Below are positions 1-8,728 of a stretch of DNA of 64,000 bases, one piece after another; the first letter of the stretch is position 1, and every line of letters begins with the position of its first letter. The notes under the pieces are model-generated. The model did no database searches. It saw only the letters and a list, made by a program, of their open reading frames with translations, and was not told the DNA's origin. The DNA comes from an uncultured Eubacteriales bacterium (lineage in GTDB: Bacteria; Bacillota; Clostridia; Christensenellales; CAG-138). A program made the translations under genes and the position numbers. The stretch covers positions 1-64,000 of the forward strand of contig UQGA01000009.1 in the NCBI GenBank assembly GCA_900540495.1, in the 5' to 3' direction.

Positions 1-65
1 CCAAGTGGTAAGGCAAGGGACTTTGACTCCCTCATCCGCTGGTTCGAGTCCAGCCGTCCCAGCCA
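1..65 (+). tRNA. tRNA-Gln(UUG), 5' end cut by the window
   Basis: The anticodon stem AGGGA/TCCCT encloses the loop CTTTGAC, giving anticodon TTG (Gln). The T-arm (GGTTCGAGTCC) and the 3' acceptor strand CGTCCCA with discriminator G and an encoded CCA (63-65) are present. The 5' acceptor strand lies before base 1. Confidence 0.95.
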
Positions 66-101
66 TTTTTTCTGCCGCCCCGGCGGCCCCAGAAAAGCTT
101 T

Positions 102-177
102 GACCCGGTAGCTCAGTCGGCAGAGCAACTGCCTTTTAAGCAGTGGGTCCGGGGTTCGAATCCCCGACGGGTCACCA
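102..177 (+). tRNA. tRNA-Lys(UUU)
   Basis: The cloverleaf is complete. The acceptor GACCCG pairs with CGGGTC, and the seventh pair would be G:A, a mismatch. The D-arm is AGCTCAGTCGGCAGAGC, the anticodon loop CTTTTAA gives TTT (Lys), the T-arm is intact and CCA is encoded at 175-177. It lies 36 bases after tRNA-Gln and faces tRNA-Leu. Confidence 0.95.
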
Positions 178-234
178 AAGTAGACAAAACCTGCGTATAA
201 CTATCGTTATACGCAGGTTTTGTCTGCTTTGGTG
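173..234. terminator. Bidirectional hairpin terminator between convergent tRNA genes
   Basis: A 62-base near-perfect palindrome. The arms 182-201 and 206-225 pair over 20 bp around a TATC loop. After one T/G mismatch (181/226) the pairing resumes for 8 bp between 173-180 and 227-234. The outer arms contain the CCA tails of tRNA-Lys and tRNA-Leu. A TTTT run sits inside the distal arm on each strand. Termination in both directions is the likely role. Confidence 0.7.
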
Positions 235-316
235 CCGGAAGTGGGACTTGAACCCACACGGTATCGCTACCAACGGATTTTGAGTCCGTCACGTCTGCCA
301 GTTCCATCATTCCGGC
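230..316 (-). tRNA. tRNA-Leu(CAA)
   Basis: On the minus strand, a class II tRNA with acceptor GCCGGAA/TTCCGGC, anticodon loop CTCAAAA giving CAA (Leu), a long variable arm, a normal T-arm and an encoded CCA (complement of 230-232). Its 3' end abuts the shared palindrome. Confidence 0.95.
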
Positions 317-349
317 GCAGGCAGGAGGGCGGGGTTTCCACCGAACAGA

Positions 350-378
350 ATTGTAGCACAAGCGGCCGCCCATTGCAA
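350..378 (-). promoter_or_regulatory. Promoter of tRNA-Leu
   Basis: On the minus strand, TTGCAA (373-378) and TACAAT (350-355) are separated by 17 bases. Transcription would start about 25 bases upstream of the tRNA 5' end at 316. Confidence 0.6.
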
Positions 379-438
379 GGAAAAACTGTAGCCGCAGGCG
401 GCGGCTGGAGCGGCGCGCTGTCAGATCATATATTTTTC

Positions 439-467
439 TTGACACGGCGCGGCCGACATGCTATCAT
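439..467 (+). promoter_or_regulatory. SigA-type promoter of the T-box/trpB2 unit
   Basis: TTGACA (439-444), a 17-base spacer, then TATCAT (462-467). The expected start, near 474, is just ahead of the T-box leader. Confidence 0.75.
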
Positions 468-473
468 TAGCTA

Positions 474-742
474 AACCGTTGAGGAAGTGTAAGTACTTCA
501 TGGCCGCTCCGGCAAAGAGAGCCGCGTCTGGTGGAAAGCGGTGCGGAGAGCATGGACGAATGGGCTTCTGAGGGCGAGCTGAATGCAGAAGTAGGCGAGC
601 CGGGTGATCCTCCGTCAAGGGATCGGCATATGTTCGTATGCGCAGAGTGGGCGCCGTTGGCGCCAAGCCGGGTGGCACCGCAGGAGAAACCGCTTCATGC
701 ACGCTCCTGTCCCAGCAAACGCAGTGGGATAGGAGCGTTTTT
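474..742 (+). promoter_or_regulatory. T-box riboswitch, tryptophan specifier
   Basis: The canonical T-box sequence is at 665-684 (AAGCCGGGTGGCACCGCAGG). It is followed by an intrinsic terminator at 702-742 (13-bp stem with one G-U pair, then TTTTT). The Stem I region contains TGG at 561-563 directly before GCTTCTGAG. The valS leader in this window has its own codon in exactly the same context (GTC before GCTTCGGAG), so TGG (Trp) is the probable specifier. That agrees with control of a tryptophan synthase gene: uncharged tRNA-Trp would favour the antiterminator. Confidence 0.9.
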
Positions 743-783
743 CTATCCCGAAAATTCGAGGATATCGGAAAGGAGAAGGAGAC

Positions 784-2169
784 ATGAAGACACAGGACAT
801 CCCGTACAAGATCTATCTGGACGAAGCGGAGATCCCGCAGCAGTGGTACAACGTGCGCGCCGACATGCGCAACAAGCCGGCGCCGCTGCTCAATCCCGCC
901 ACGCTGCAGCCCATGCGGGCGGAGGAGCTGAACGCCGTGTTCTGCGAAGAGCTGGTGCGCCAGGAGCTGGACAACGACCATGCCCTGATCGATATTCCGG
1001 AGGAGATCGTCCGCTTCTACAAGATGTATCGGCCGTCGCCGCTCGTGCGGGCATACTTTCTCGAGAAGGCGCTCGATACGCCGGCAAAGATCTATTATAA
1101 GTTCGAGGGCAACAACACCAGCGGCAGCCACAAACTCAACTCCGCCATTGCCCAGGCGTATTACGCCAAGCGGCAGGGACTCAAGGGCGTGACGACCGAA
1201 ACGGGCGCGGGGCAGTGGGGCACGGCGCTTTCGATGGCATGCGCCTATTTCGGGCTGGACTGCAAGGTGTTCATGGTCAAGGTCTCCTATGAGCAGAAGC
1301 CGTTCCGGCGCGAGGTCATGCGCACCTACGGCGCGTCGGTGACGGCATCCCCGTCGCAGGAGACGGCGGTCGGCCGCCGCATTCTGGAGCGGTTCCCGGG
1401 CACGGGCGGCAGCCTTGGTTGCGCCATATCGGAGGCGGTGGAGGCGGCGACCTCGCAGGAAGGGTATCGCTATGTGCTCGGCAGCGTGCTCAACCAGGTG
1501 CTGCTGCACCAGTCGATCATCGGCCTGGAGACCAAGGCGGCGCTCGACAAATACGGCATCGTGCCGGATATCATCATCGGCTGTGCCGGCGGCGGCTCCA
1601 ACCTGGGCGGCCTGATCTCCCCGTTCATGGGCGAAGTGCTGCGCGGCGAAAGGCAGTATCGCTTTATTGCCGTGGAGCCGGTTTCCTGCCCGAGCTTTAC
1701 GCGCGGCAAATACGTGTACGATTACTGCGACACCGGCATGGTCTGTCCGCTGGCGAAGATGTATACGCTCGGCAGCGGCTTCATGCCCGCGCCCAACCAT
1801 GCGGGCGGCCTGCGCTATCATGGCATGAGCTCCATCCTCTCGCAGCTCTATGCCGACGGCTATCTGGAGGCGACGAGCGTGGAGCAGACCAAGGTGTTCG
1901 AGGCGGCGGAGCTGTTTGCCAGGACCGAGGGCACGCTGCCGGCGCCGGAGAGCAGCCATGCCATCCGGGTTGCGATTGACGAGGCGCTCCGCTGCAAGGA
2001 AACGGGGGAGGCCAAGACCATCGTGTTCGGCCTGACGGGTACCGGTTATTTCGATATGGTGGCCTACGGCCGCTACCACGACGGCGAGATGACCGACTAT
2101 ATCCCCACGGATGCGGAAATTGCCGAGAGCCTTGCGCAGACCCCGCATTTCCCGGGCAACGAGGCATAG
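784..2169 (+). CDS. trpB2: TrpB2-type tryptophan synthase beta chain (PLP enzyme)
   Basis: A 461-residue fold-type II PLP enzyme that condenses indole with serine (or O-phosphoserine in some TrpB2 members) to make tryptophan. The PLP lysine is K117 in GSHKLNSA, and the phosphate-binding glycine loop CAGGGSN is near residue 266. Length and N-terminus fit the longer TrpB2 group rather than classical TrpB (about 400 residues). The start is set by GGAAAGGAGAAGGAGA just upstream. No trpA or other trp gene is nearby, so it probably recycles free indole or works without a channel partner. Expression should rise on Trp starvation through the T-box leader. The family call is firm. The choice between indole salvage and another donor is inference. 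Confidence 0.93.
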   Translation: MKTQDIPYKIYLDEAEIPQQWYNVRADMRNKPAPLLNPATLQPMRAEELNAVFCEELVRQELDNDHALIDIPEEIVRFYKMYRPSPLVRAYFLEKALDTPAKIYYKFEGNNTSGSHKLNSAIAQAYYAKRQGLKGVTTETGAGQWGTALSMACAYFGLDCKVFMVKVSYEQKPFRREVMRTYGASVTASPSQETAVGRRILERFPGTGGSLGCAISEAVEAATSQEGYRYVLGSVLNQVLLHQSIIGLETKAALDKYGIVPDIIIGCAGGGSNLGGLISPFMGEVLRGERQYRFIAVEPVSCPSFTRGKYVYDYCDTGMVCPLAKMYTLGSGFMPAPNHAGGLRYHGMSSILSQLYADGYLEATSVEQTKVFEAAELFARTEGTLPAPESSHAIRVAIDEALRCKETGEAKTIVFGLTGTGYFDMVAYGRYHDGEMTDYIPTDAEIAESLAQTPHFPGNEA

Positions 2170-2205
2170 AACGGGCGGGCATGCGCGCATGTCCGAAGGA
2201 AAAAA

Positions 2206-2240
2206 GACGGACGGGACGGCGGTTGCCGTCCCGCCCTTTC
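2206..2240. terminator. Terminator between trpB2 and the convergent surface-protein gene
   Basis: The stem GGGACGGC/GCCGTCCC (2213-2220 and 2225-2232) has a GGTT loop. On the plus strand it is followed by a weak pyrimidine tract. On the minus strand it is followed, after 7 bases, by a T-run (complement of the A-run near 2199-2205). It probably serves both genes. Confidence 0.6.
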
Positions 2241-2374
2241 GTCGGGCCGTTATGCGGTTTCGCGGGAAAGGCAGCGTATGCCCGCCAACGGCCCGGCGAG
2301 GGATGACGGTCGACTCTGAAAGCATGACGGCCGTCATCGCAGTGGCGGGGGGATGACCGCCACGCCTGGTCGCG

Positions 2375-5300
2375 TCAGGACTTCGTCCCGCCGCGCATTC
2401 TTCTGTTGAGCATCGCTGCGCCGCCCAGCCCGAGCAGGCACACGCAGCCGAGCGTGAACCACAGCAGGGGGCTGGCTTCGTCGCCGGCCGCCGGCACTTG
2501 AGGCGTTTCCCGGGTATTGGTGAAGCCCGCTCTCGCGGTTCTTCCGCCCGAGATGGTGCCGGTGTTGCCCGTGGCTGCGGTGGCATACCCGTCCTGATTC
2601 GCCTCGGCCTCCGTGACGACATAGGTAACGCCCGCGGGCAGGCCGGTGGCCTTCACGCTCTCGCCGTGTCTGAGCCGGAAGGTTGCAACGCCGTCGACAA
2701 AGGTCATGTCGCCGTAGGCGCCGTTGATGCTTGTATCGCCCAGCCGCACGGTGAACGTCCATTCCCGCTCCGTATCGCCCGCGTTGCCGGAGACCGTTTT
2801 GGAAACGGCGAGGCTACCGGTGGTGGGTGGCGGAGCGATGGTCTTGGCGTTGTCGAACGTCGCCGTAGCGGTGCCGCCCTCCGGGATGACGCCCTTGTCT
2901 CCGTGCTTCGTGGTGTCATAGCCGTCCTGATTCGCGCCCGTTTCCGTCACCCGGTAGGAGACCCCGGCGGGCAGCCCGGTTGCCGTCGCGCTTTCGCCGT
3001 GGCGGAGCAGGAAGGTCGCCATGCCTCCGACAAAGGTCATGTCGCCATAGGCGCCGTTGATGTCTGTGTCGTCCAGCCAAACGGTAAACGCCCATTCCCG
3101 CTCCGTATCGCCCGCGTTGCCGGAGACCGTTTTGGAAACGGTGAGGCTGCCGGGCAGGATGTCCTTCGTGTTGGTGACGTTGAAGCCGTCTACGGTAGCG
3201 GTATAACCGGGCACCGCATCCTCGGCGATGGTGTATACGATCTCCTGTCCGTTTTCGTATTTGGGCAGGTCGGTGAAGCGCCACGCCCAGCCGTTGTCCG
3301 CGTTGAGGGTGAGCGCCCTGTCGGTGCTCTCGCCGTCGGCCAGCAGGCGGACGGTGACGGTCTCCGGACGCTTGCCGTCCTGGTCGTCCGCGTCGTCCCA
3401 GACCTTTTCCACGGCAAGATCCATAAGCTGGGTATAGGTATTGGAGATCTGGATATCCCCTACCTGCGCCGCTTCGGTATCGTAAACGATCTTGGCGACG
3501 TGCTGCCAGACGCTGGTGTCTGCAAATACGATCTTGCCGGGCGTGCCGCCGTCCGCATAGGCCACATTCGGGTAATAGTGCAGCGTTGTGATGAGCACCC
3601 CGTCGTCCCCGGATATGTTCATGGCGATGTTATACGCCGGGTCCTGATTGGCCTGGTTTATCTGCAGGCTGTTAAGGCTGTAGTAATAGACGGGTTCTTT
3701 CCATACGCCGTGCAACAGCGCGGCTTTGATCGCCTTTCGCTGGGACGCGCTCGGCGCCCTGGAGGTGATCACCACGGTACCCCTGTTCCCCGTCAGGGTT
3801 CCCGCGAAGAAGCAGCCGTCATAGAGAGGCCAGTCTGTATGGCTGCAGGTCGTGGCTTCCTCTATCTCAAGCCCGATTTCCGAGACGCCGATGGTCGTTG
3901 TGCCCAGGCCGGTTGCAGTCAGCTCGGTGCCCTCCAGCAGGCCGAGATCTTCCGGTTCACAGCCGGTCTCCGTGACCGTATAGGTATCTCCGCTGACCCC
4001 GTTGATTCTCCAGCTCCAGAGGGTCTTGTTCACTTCGCGCCAGAGGATGGTGACCCCGTCCTCCCGGCCATAGGCGAGGGTATAGGACACGGGGCCGGCT
4101 TCACCGTTGCCGGTAACGGTGATTGCCAGCGACTGTTTCAGCTTTTCGATCTGCGCATCGTCCAGCCCGGCAATGGACTTTTGTACGACGATATAGGACG
4201 GTTCCGGACCAACGTCATCAACCGGCTCGTTCGCCACCTTTACCGTTACGCTGTCGGCAAAGAGGTTGGTGAGGTCGGTAAGCCCCGCCCCATGCAACTC
4301 GGTGTACTCCTTGCCACTTGCCAGGGTGTGATAGCTGCACTGTTCCATCATCAGGTGTCCCCAGCCGGTGGCGGTCTCCATAAAGGTGACGGGGTCCCCC
4401 TGCTGCTCCGGGCCGGCATAGGCGTCGTACCGTCCGTTCCCGGCATATTTCAGATGCATGCCCAGCGGACTGGCGCCTTCGGGTACGTTCTCGTCGTAGC
4501 GGTAGACGGTGTAGCCGCCGGCGCCGTCGGATACGGCGTAATAGGACGGACGATAGGTCACGCCGTCGATCGCCTGGAAGGCCTTATTCGCTCCTTCCCC
4601 GACGATTCCCCGCCACGCCTGGTCCGCAAAGGTCGTATCCGCGTCAAACTCCACCGCATCGGACGGCGTCGTGTAAAATTTGGCGGTGATGTGGTGGAGC
4701 GTCACGTCGATTTCGTCATCCGTGGCAAAGGCCCACATGCTGCCGACCAGATTGCCCGCTTCAAAGCGCACGCTCACGCCGTTGTCCTCCGTGCCGGCGT
4801 CCACGTGAACGCCGGCGTCGTCCACCACCACCGGGATGGGGGTGCCGTTTTTCAGATAGCCCGTCGGCGCGCTCGTTTCGATCAGGTAGTAGTTGCCCTG
4901 CGGGAGCAGCTCGTCGTCGCCGAAGACGAGCAGCCCGTTCGTGCCCGTGACGCCGGCCAGCCGGGCGGTGCCGCCGGCGGTATAGCCGCCGTCCGTCAGC
5001 GTCACATCGTCCACGGCGTAGAGCGCAAAGGCCGCGCCTGCGAGCGGCTGATCCTGATCGTCCACCTTCAGCACGCTCAGCTCGTTGCGGAGGTTGGGCA
5101 CATAGAGGTTGGCAAAGAACTGGCGCTGCACGCCGGAATTCTCGGCAAACGTGTTCATGAGCCAGGTGTTGTTACCGTTGATCTTCTCCACGGCGTCCGC
5201 CTCGGTATAGTAGTAGAACACGCCGTATTGGGCGCTGTCGCGCTCGTTTTCGGGAAGCGCGTTATAGTATTTGGTAATATCGCCGGGCAACTCGTCAATC

Positions 5301-7075
5301 GTGATCTCCCAGGCGCCGCCGGAACCCAGCTGAAACCAGCAGGGGTTTTCCGTCAGGGCCGCCTGAATGTTTTTCCAGTCGCTGCCATCCTCGACCTTCC
5401 ATCCGTCGATGGGGTTGCCGTGGATGGGGCGCCAGTCGTCGCCGTCCTTCATGAAGATCACGCCGAACATCTTTTTTGCCGTGGCGTCCGAAAGCGTCAG
5501 GATTTTTTCCGGCGTGTCGCCCATGATCCCCCCGTCGGTGGAGTAGAGGCCTATGCTGTTGCCCAGTTTGAGCAGCACGCCGGAGGTGGCGTAGGCGCCC
5601 GTGCTCCAGGGATTTGCCGCAAGGAGGATGTGCTGTTCTCCCACTTTGTCAAAGCGCAGGGATACGGCGCCCGCGGAACGATATCCATCCGGTGTGCTCG
5701 TTTCCGTGAGGGTCAGCGACAGGTTCTTCTTTTGCCCGTACCGCTCGTACAGTTGGTCGATGGTGAGGGGGAGGGCGTCCGGGTCCTCGCTTTCCCGGAG
5801 CACGAGCCGTCCGTCCGCCCCCGTCGCACCGGAGGTGAGGGTTTCGGTCCTGGACTCTCCGTCCTCCGTATAGGACACCGTAAGTTCGAATGCAGCCCCC
5901 GCAAGGGTGTTGCCGTTCTCGTCCACCTTGATGACGGTGCTCTCCGGGATGGATACCAGATTGTATTTGAGCGAGAGGTTGGAGTCCGTGTTGCCCCGCT
6001 CCAGATAGAAGAAATCCAGCGTATGGTAGGTGCCGTCGGGCAGGGTATTTCTGCCGACGCCCAACAGGGCCCCGAGCTTTTGGCCCTGCGCTGCGCCGTT
6101 GATCTTGATTTCGCCGGTCGAAAAGTCGATCTTGACGGAAGCGGCGTTGTGGATGCCGCCCAGGTCCGCCACCAGCACCCCGTCGATGAAGATCCACACG
6201 TCGTCGTCGCCGGAAAACTCATAGGTGACCGCCTTCGTCTTGTTTTCATCCACATGGCCGCCGTATTGCTGGACAAAGCGCGTGGACATGTGGATGCCGA
6301 AATAATGGTTGAGCGACGCGTCGGTGGAGTATACGGTATTCATCAGGGTATGATATCTCTGCTGACTGGTATCGGCGCCTTGCGGCGGCCGATAGAAATA
6401 CCGTTCCGCATCTGCCGTCGCTGCATTGAAGGGGAAGAACTGGCCGACGTTGCCGGCGGCGCCGCCGGAGCCCACGCCCGGGTATTCGTACAGGGTGAAG
6501 GCGTTGTCGCCCGGATAATAGACGGCATAGTTCTCTGCGCTGTTAAAATAGTAGTATCCGTCTTTGTCCACCTGCAGGAGCCCCTGCGCGTCTCTGTAGC
6601 TCGCCTTCCCATCCACCGCGACCGCCGGGTCGAACAGATATGCCAGCGATTCGCTGCCGCTGCGGTTTCGGATCGTCTCGTTCTGTGCGGCGCTCGTATT
6701 GATGGCAAGCTGCGGATATCCGTTCGTCAAACCGTTCTCCACGATCCCCGTCCGTGGCGCCGCGGTCCCCGTCCACTCGTTCCAATCGCCATAGCTACCG
6801 CCAAGGCTCGCGCCAAAGAGCAGCGCATGGTCGTTGTTGATGCCGCTGGTGAGCAGGTTGGCAGGGTCCTCGTTGTCGGGGTCCTCCTGCGTGGTGATCC
6901 AGTAGTCGAACAGGTTGATGGTCGTGCCGTTTGGCGAAACGCCGTCGATGATATGCTCGGGATAGGGCGCCTCGCCCGTGGGCAATCCCAGCGCAAAGGC
7001 GAGCACGGCGCCTGCGCACAGAAGGACGCCCCCAAGGATGACGAACAGAATGGCGCGTTTTTGTTTGGCTTTCAT
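2375..7075 (-). CDS. Giant cell-surface protein with fibro-slime, SpaA/Cna-B and DUF5979-like repeats
   Basis: 1566 residues with an N-terminal membrane/signal segment (about 8-30). A fibro-slime domain lies at about 60-370 (SGDDDVWIFIDG near 287, then LADLGGIH-like and FFYLERG). SpaA-like Ig domains start near 382 and 660 (both with KVD...LAGAAF). A Cna-B domain is at about 1217-1303 (VEKVWDD...), and two near-identical DUF5979-like repeats at about 1307-1410 and 1417-1525. The C-terminus has a hydrophobic segment and an RRMRGG tail, preceded by VPAAGD where an LPxTG sorting signal would be expected. Start ATG at 7075 follows GGAGGGG. It is likely a wall- or membrane-anchored adhesin with isopeptide-type domains. 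Ligand and anchoring enzyme are unknown, and no sortase is in the window. Confidence 0.85.
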   Translation of the reverse strand: MKAKQKRAILFVILGGVLLCAGAVLAFALGLPTGEAPYPEHIIDGVSPNGTTINLFDYWITTQEDPDNEDPANLLTSGINNDHALLFGASLGGSYGDWNEWTGTAAPRTGIVENGLTNGYPQLAINTSAAQNETIRNRSGSESLAYLFDPAVAVDGKASYRDAQGLLQVDKDGYYYFNSAENYAVYYPGDNAFTLYEYPGVGSGGAAGNVGQFFPFNAATADAERYFYRPPQGADTSQQRYHTLMNTVYSTDASLNHYFGIHMSTRFVQQYGGHVDENKTKAVTYEFSGDDDVWIFIDGVLVADLGGIHNAASVKIDFSTGEIKINGAAQGQKLGALLGVGRNTLPDGTYHTLDFFYLERGNTDSNLSLKYNLVSIPESTVIKVDENGNTLAGAAFELTVSYTEDGESRTETLTSGATGADGRLVLRESEDPDALPLTIDQLYERYGQKKNLSLTLTETSTPDGYRSAGAVSLRFDKVGEQHILLAANPWSTGAYATSGVLLKLGNSIGLYSTDGGIMGDTPEKILTLSDATAKKMFGVIFMKDGDDWRPIHGNPIDGWKVEDGSDWKNIQAALTENPCWFQLGSGGAWEITIDELPGDITKYYNALPENERDSAQYGVFYYYTEADAVEKINGNNTWLMNTFAENSGVQRQFFANLYVPNLRNELSVLKVDDQDQPLAGAAFALYAVDDVTLTDGGYTAGGTARLAGVTGTNGLLVFGDDELLPQGNYYLIETSAPTGYLKNGTPIPVVVDDAGVHVDAGTEDNGVSVRFEAGNLVGSMWAFATDDEIDVTLHHITAKFYTTPSDAVEFDADTTFADQAWRGIVGEGANKAFQAIDGVTYRPSYYAVSDGAGGYTVYRYDENVPEGASPLGMHLKYAGNGRYDAYAGPEQQGDPVTFMETATGWGHLMMEQCSYHTLASGKEYTELHGAGLTDLTNLFADSVTVKVANEPVDDVGPEPSYIVVQKSIAGLDDAQIEKLKQSLAITVTGNGEAGPVSYTLAYGREDGVTILWREVNKTLWSWRINGVSGDTYTVTETGCEPEDLGLLEGTELTATGLGTTTIGVSEIGLEIEEATTCSHTDWPLYDGCFFAGTLTGNRGTVVITSRAPSASQRKAIKAALLHGVWKEPVYYYSLNSLQINQANQDPAYNIAMNISGDDGVLITTLHYYPNVAYADGGTPGKIVFADTSVWQHVAKIVYDTEAAQVGDIQISNTYTQLMDLAVEKVWDDADDQDGKRPETVTVRLLADGESTDRALTLNADNGWAWRFTDLPKYENGQEIVYTIAEDAVPGYTATVDGFNVTNTKDILPGSLTVSKTVSGNAGDTEREWAFTVWLDDTDINGAYGDMTFVGGMATFLLRHGESATATGLPAGVSYRVTETGANQDGYDTTKHGDKGVIPEGGTATATFDNAKTIAPPPTTGSLAVSKTVSGNAGDTEREWTFTVRLGDTSINGAYGDMTFVDGVATFRLRHGESVKATGLPAGVTYVVTEAEANQDGYATAATGNTGTISGGRTARAGFTNTRETPQVPAAGDEASPLLWFTLGCVCLLGLGGAAMLNRRMRGGTKS
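2500..3160 (-). repeat. Tandem 333-base coding repeat in the surface protein
   Basis: Two copies of about 333 bases encode near-identical DUF5979-like domains. For example, ATTCCCGCTCCGTATCGCCC occurs at 2761 and again at 3094. Divergence is low, which fits recent duplication or gene conversion. Confidence 0.85.
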
Positions 7076-7386
7076 TTTTCCCCTCCGTTTGATCGTTGCT
7101 ATTCGACCGGTCTGCGCAGACTTCCGGCCCCGCGCAAACCGTGCTTGTTCCCGTTGTTCCCGCCGGCCGGTTCTTCCGGCGCAGCATCGTCAGCGGGAAC
7201 CCTCCTGAAAAAGCGGCGGCAAAAACGGCGTCGTTGCCGACGCGGGAGATGAACCGGCGCCGCCGCAGGAGATGAATCGATGCCGACGCCGAACGCCCGG
7301 GAAACGCTGGCAGCGTGCACGGCAGGGCCGATGCTCTGCTGCTGCGACAGCATTGTCCGTCGTTTCGAAAGGCGTTCGGCTATTTT

Positions 7387-7640
7387 GGTGTACCGGGGTC
7401 ATGGGAGCGGCGCCCGTTTGCCCCGCCGGCCGACCGCAGAAAGGTACACCTTTTGAGGCTTCAATTTTTTACTGGCCGTAGAAAGGTACACCTTTTGAAA
7501 GTTCATATTTTGTTCATATTCTATCACAAATAAACGGCGGATTCAACCGTTTTACGGTGAATCCGCTAATTTTTTTACTTATTTTTCCATTTTTTACGAG
7601 GGGAGAGTAAATCCACGCGGGGGTCAAAAGGTGTGCTTAT
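7387..7640. repeat. Short palindromic repeats beside the serine recombinase gene
   Basis: Two direct copies of AGAAAGGTACACCTTTTGA lie at 7439-7457 and 7481-7499, within a unit repeated at a 42-base period (7434 and 7476). Each core is itself an inverted repeat (AAAGGT, 2 bases, ACCTTT). Inverted partial matches occur at 7387 (GGTGTACC) and 7624 (TCAAAAGGTGTGC). Such spacing next to a resolvase gene suggests recombinase binding sites; this is inference. Apart from these repeats and a terminator, I see no gene in 7076-7649. Confidence 0.6.
7537..7576. terminator. Hairpin terminator downstream of the recombinase gene
   Basis: GCGGATTCAACCG (7537-7549) pairs with CGGTGAATCCGC (7555-7566) with one bulged A. 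A run of seven T follows at 7570-7576 on the plus strand. On the minus strand it would close the recombinase transcript, with a weaker T-rich tail. Confidence 0.6.
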
Positions 7641-7649
7641 TGAGAGAGG

Positions 7650-8297
<648 letters not shown>

Positions 8298-8636
8298 TCA
8301 TTTTAACATGCCCCCTCGCATGCAAAGTCCTGCCCATACGGCATGGGCTGAGTGTTTGTACCGGCCGGGAATCCGGCGCATCCATGTGGACGGCCGCGCG
8401 CGTCGCTCCCCCACGTGGAAGGGCCGTCTTCCACAGAGCGCGCGTGCGGCTAATATTATATCACAGGCCGCGCAAAGCGACAGGCCCGGCACGGCAAAAC
8501 GGCGGACGGGGCCGCTTGCTACGATTGGGAAAGCGGGCGGCCGATGCGGCGCGGCGAAACGGTCGGGCTCGGCGGCCCTCCCAACGGCGGAAGGGCCGAA
8601 TTCACGGGATTGTCACATTTTTGAAACAGGGCTTAC

Positions 8637-8665
8637 TTGACTTTGCGCCCCGCAGGCGGTATCCT
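8637..8665 (+). promoter_or_regulatory. SigA-type promoter of the hrcA-grpE-dnaK-dnaJ operon
   Basis: TTGACT (8637-8642), a 17-base spacer, then TATCCT (8660-8665). The expected start falls just upstream of or at the CIRCE element. The rest of 8280-8636 shows no gene. Confidence 0.8.
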
Positions 8666-8676
8666 GTTCATAGTGG

Positions 8677-8703
8677 TTAGCACTCAAAAGGATCGAGTGC
8701 TAA
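8677..8703 (+). promoter_or_regulatory. CIRCE operator (HrcA binding site)
   Basis: A perfect CIRCE: TTAGCACTC, nine bases, GAGTGCTAA, between the promoter and hrcA. HrcA binds this inverted repeat to repress class I heat-shock genes. Confidence 0.98.
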
Positions 8704-8728
8704 CAAAGGCGGAGAGGAGGCGGAACCG

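Noticed and set aside
2498..7252. A 1584-codon plus-strand open frame covering the surface-protein gene
   Set aside because: It is the antisense of a clearly domain-rich gene, has no family motifs or ribosome binding site, and results from GC-rich codon bias.
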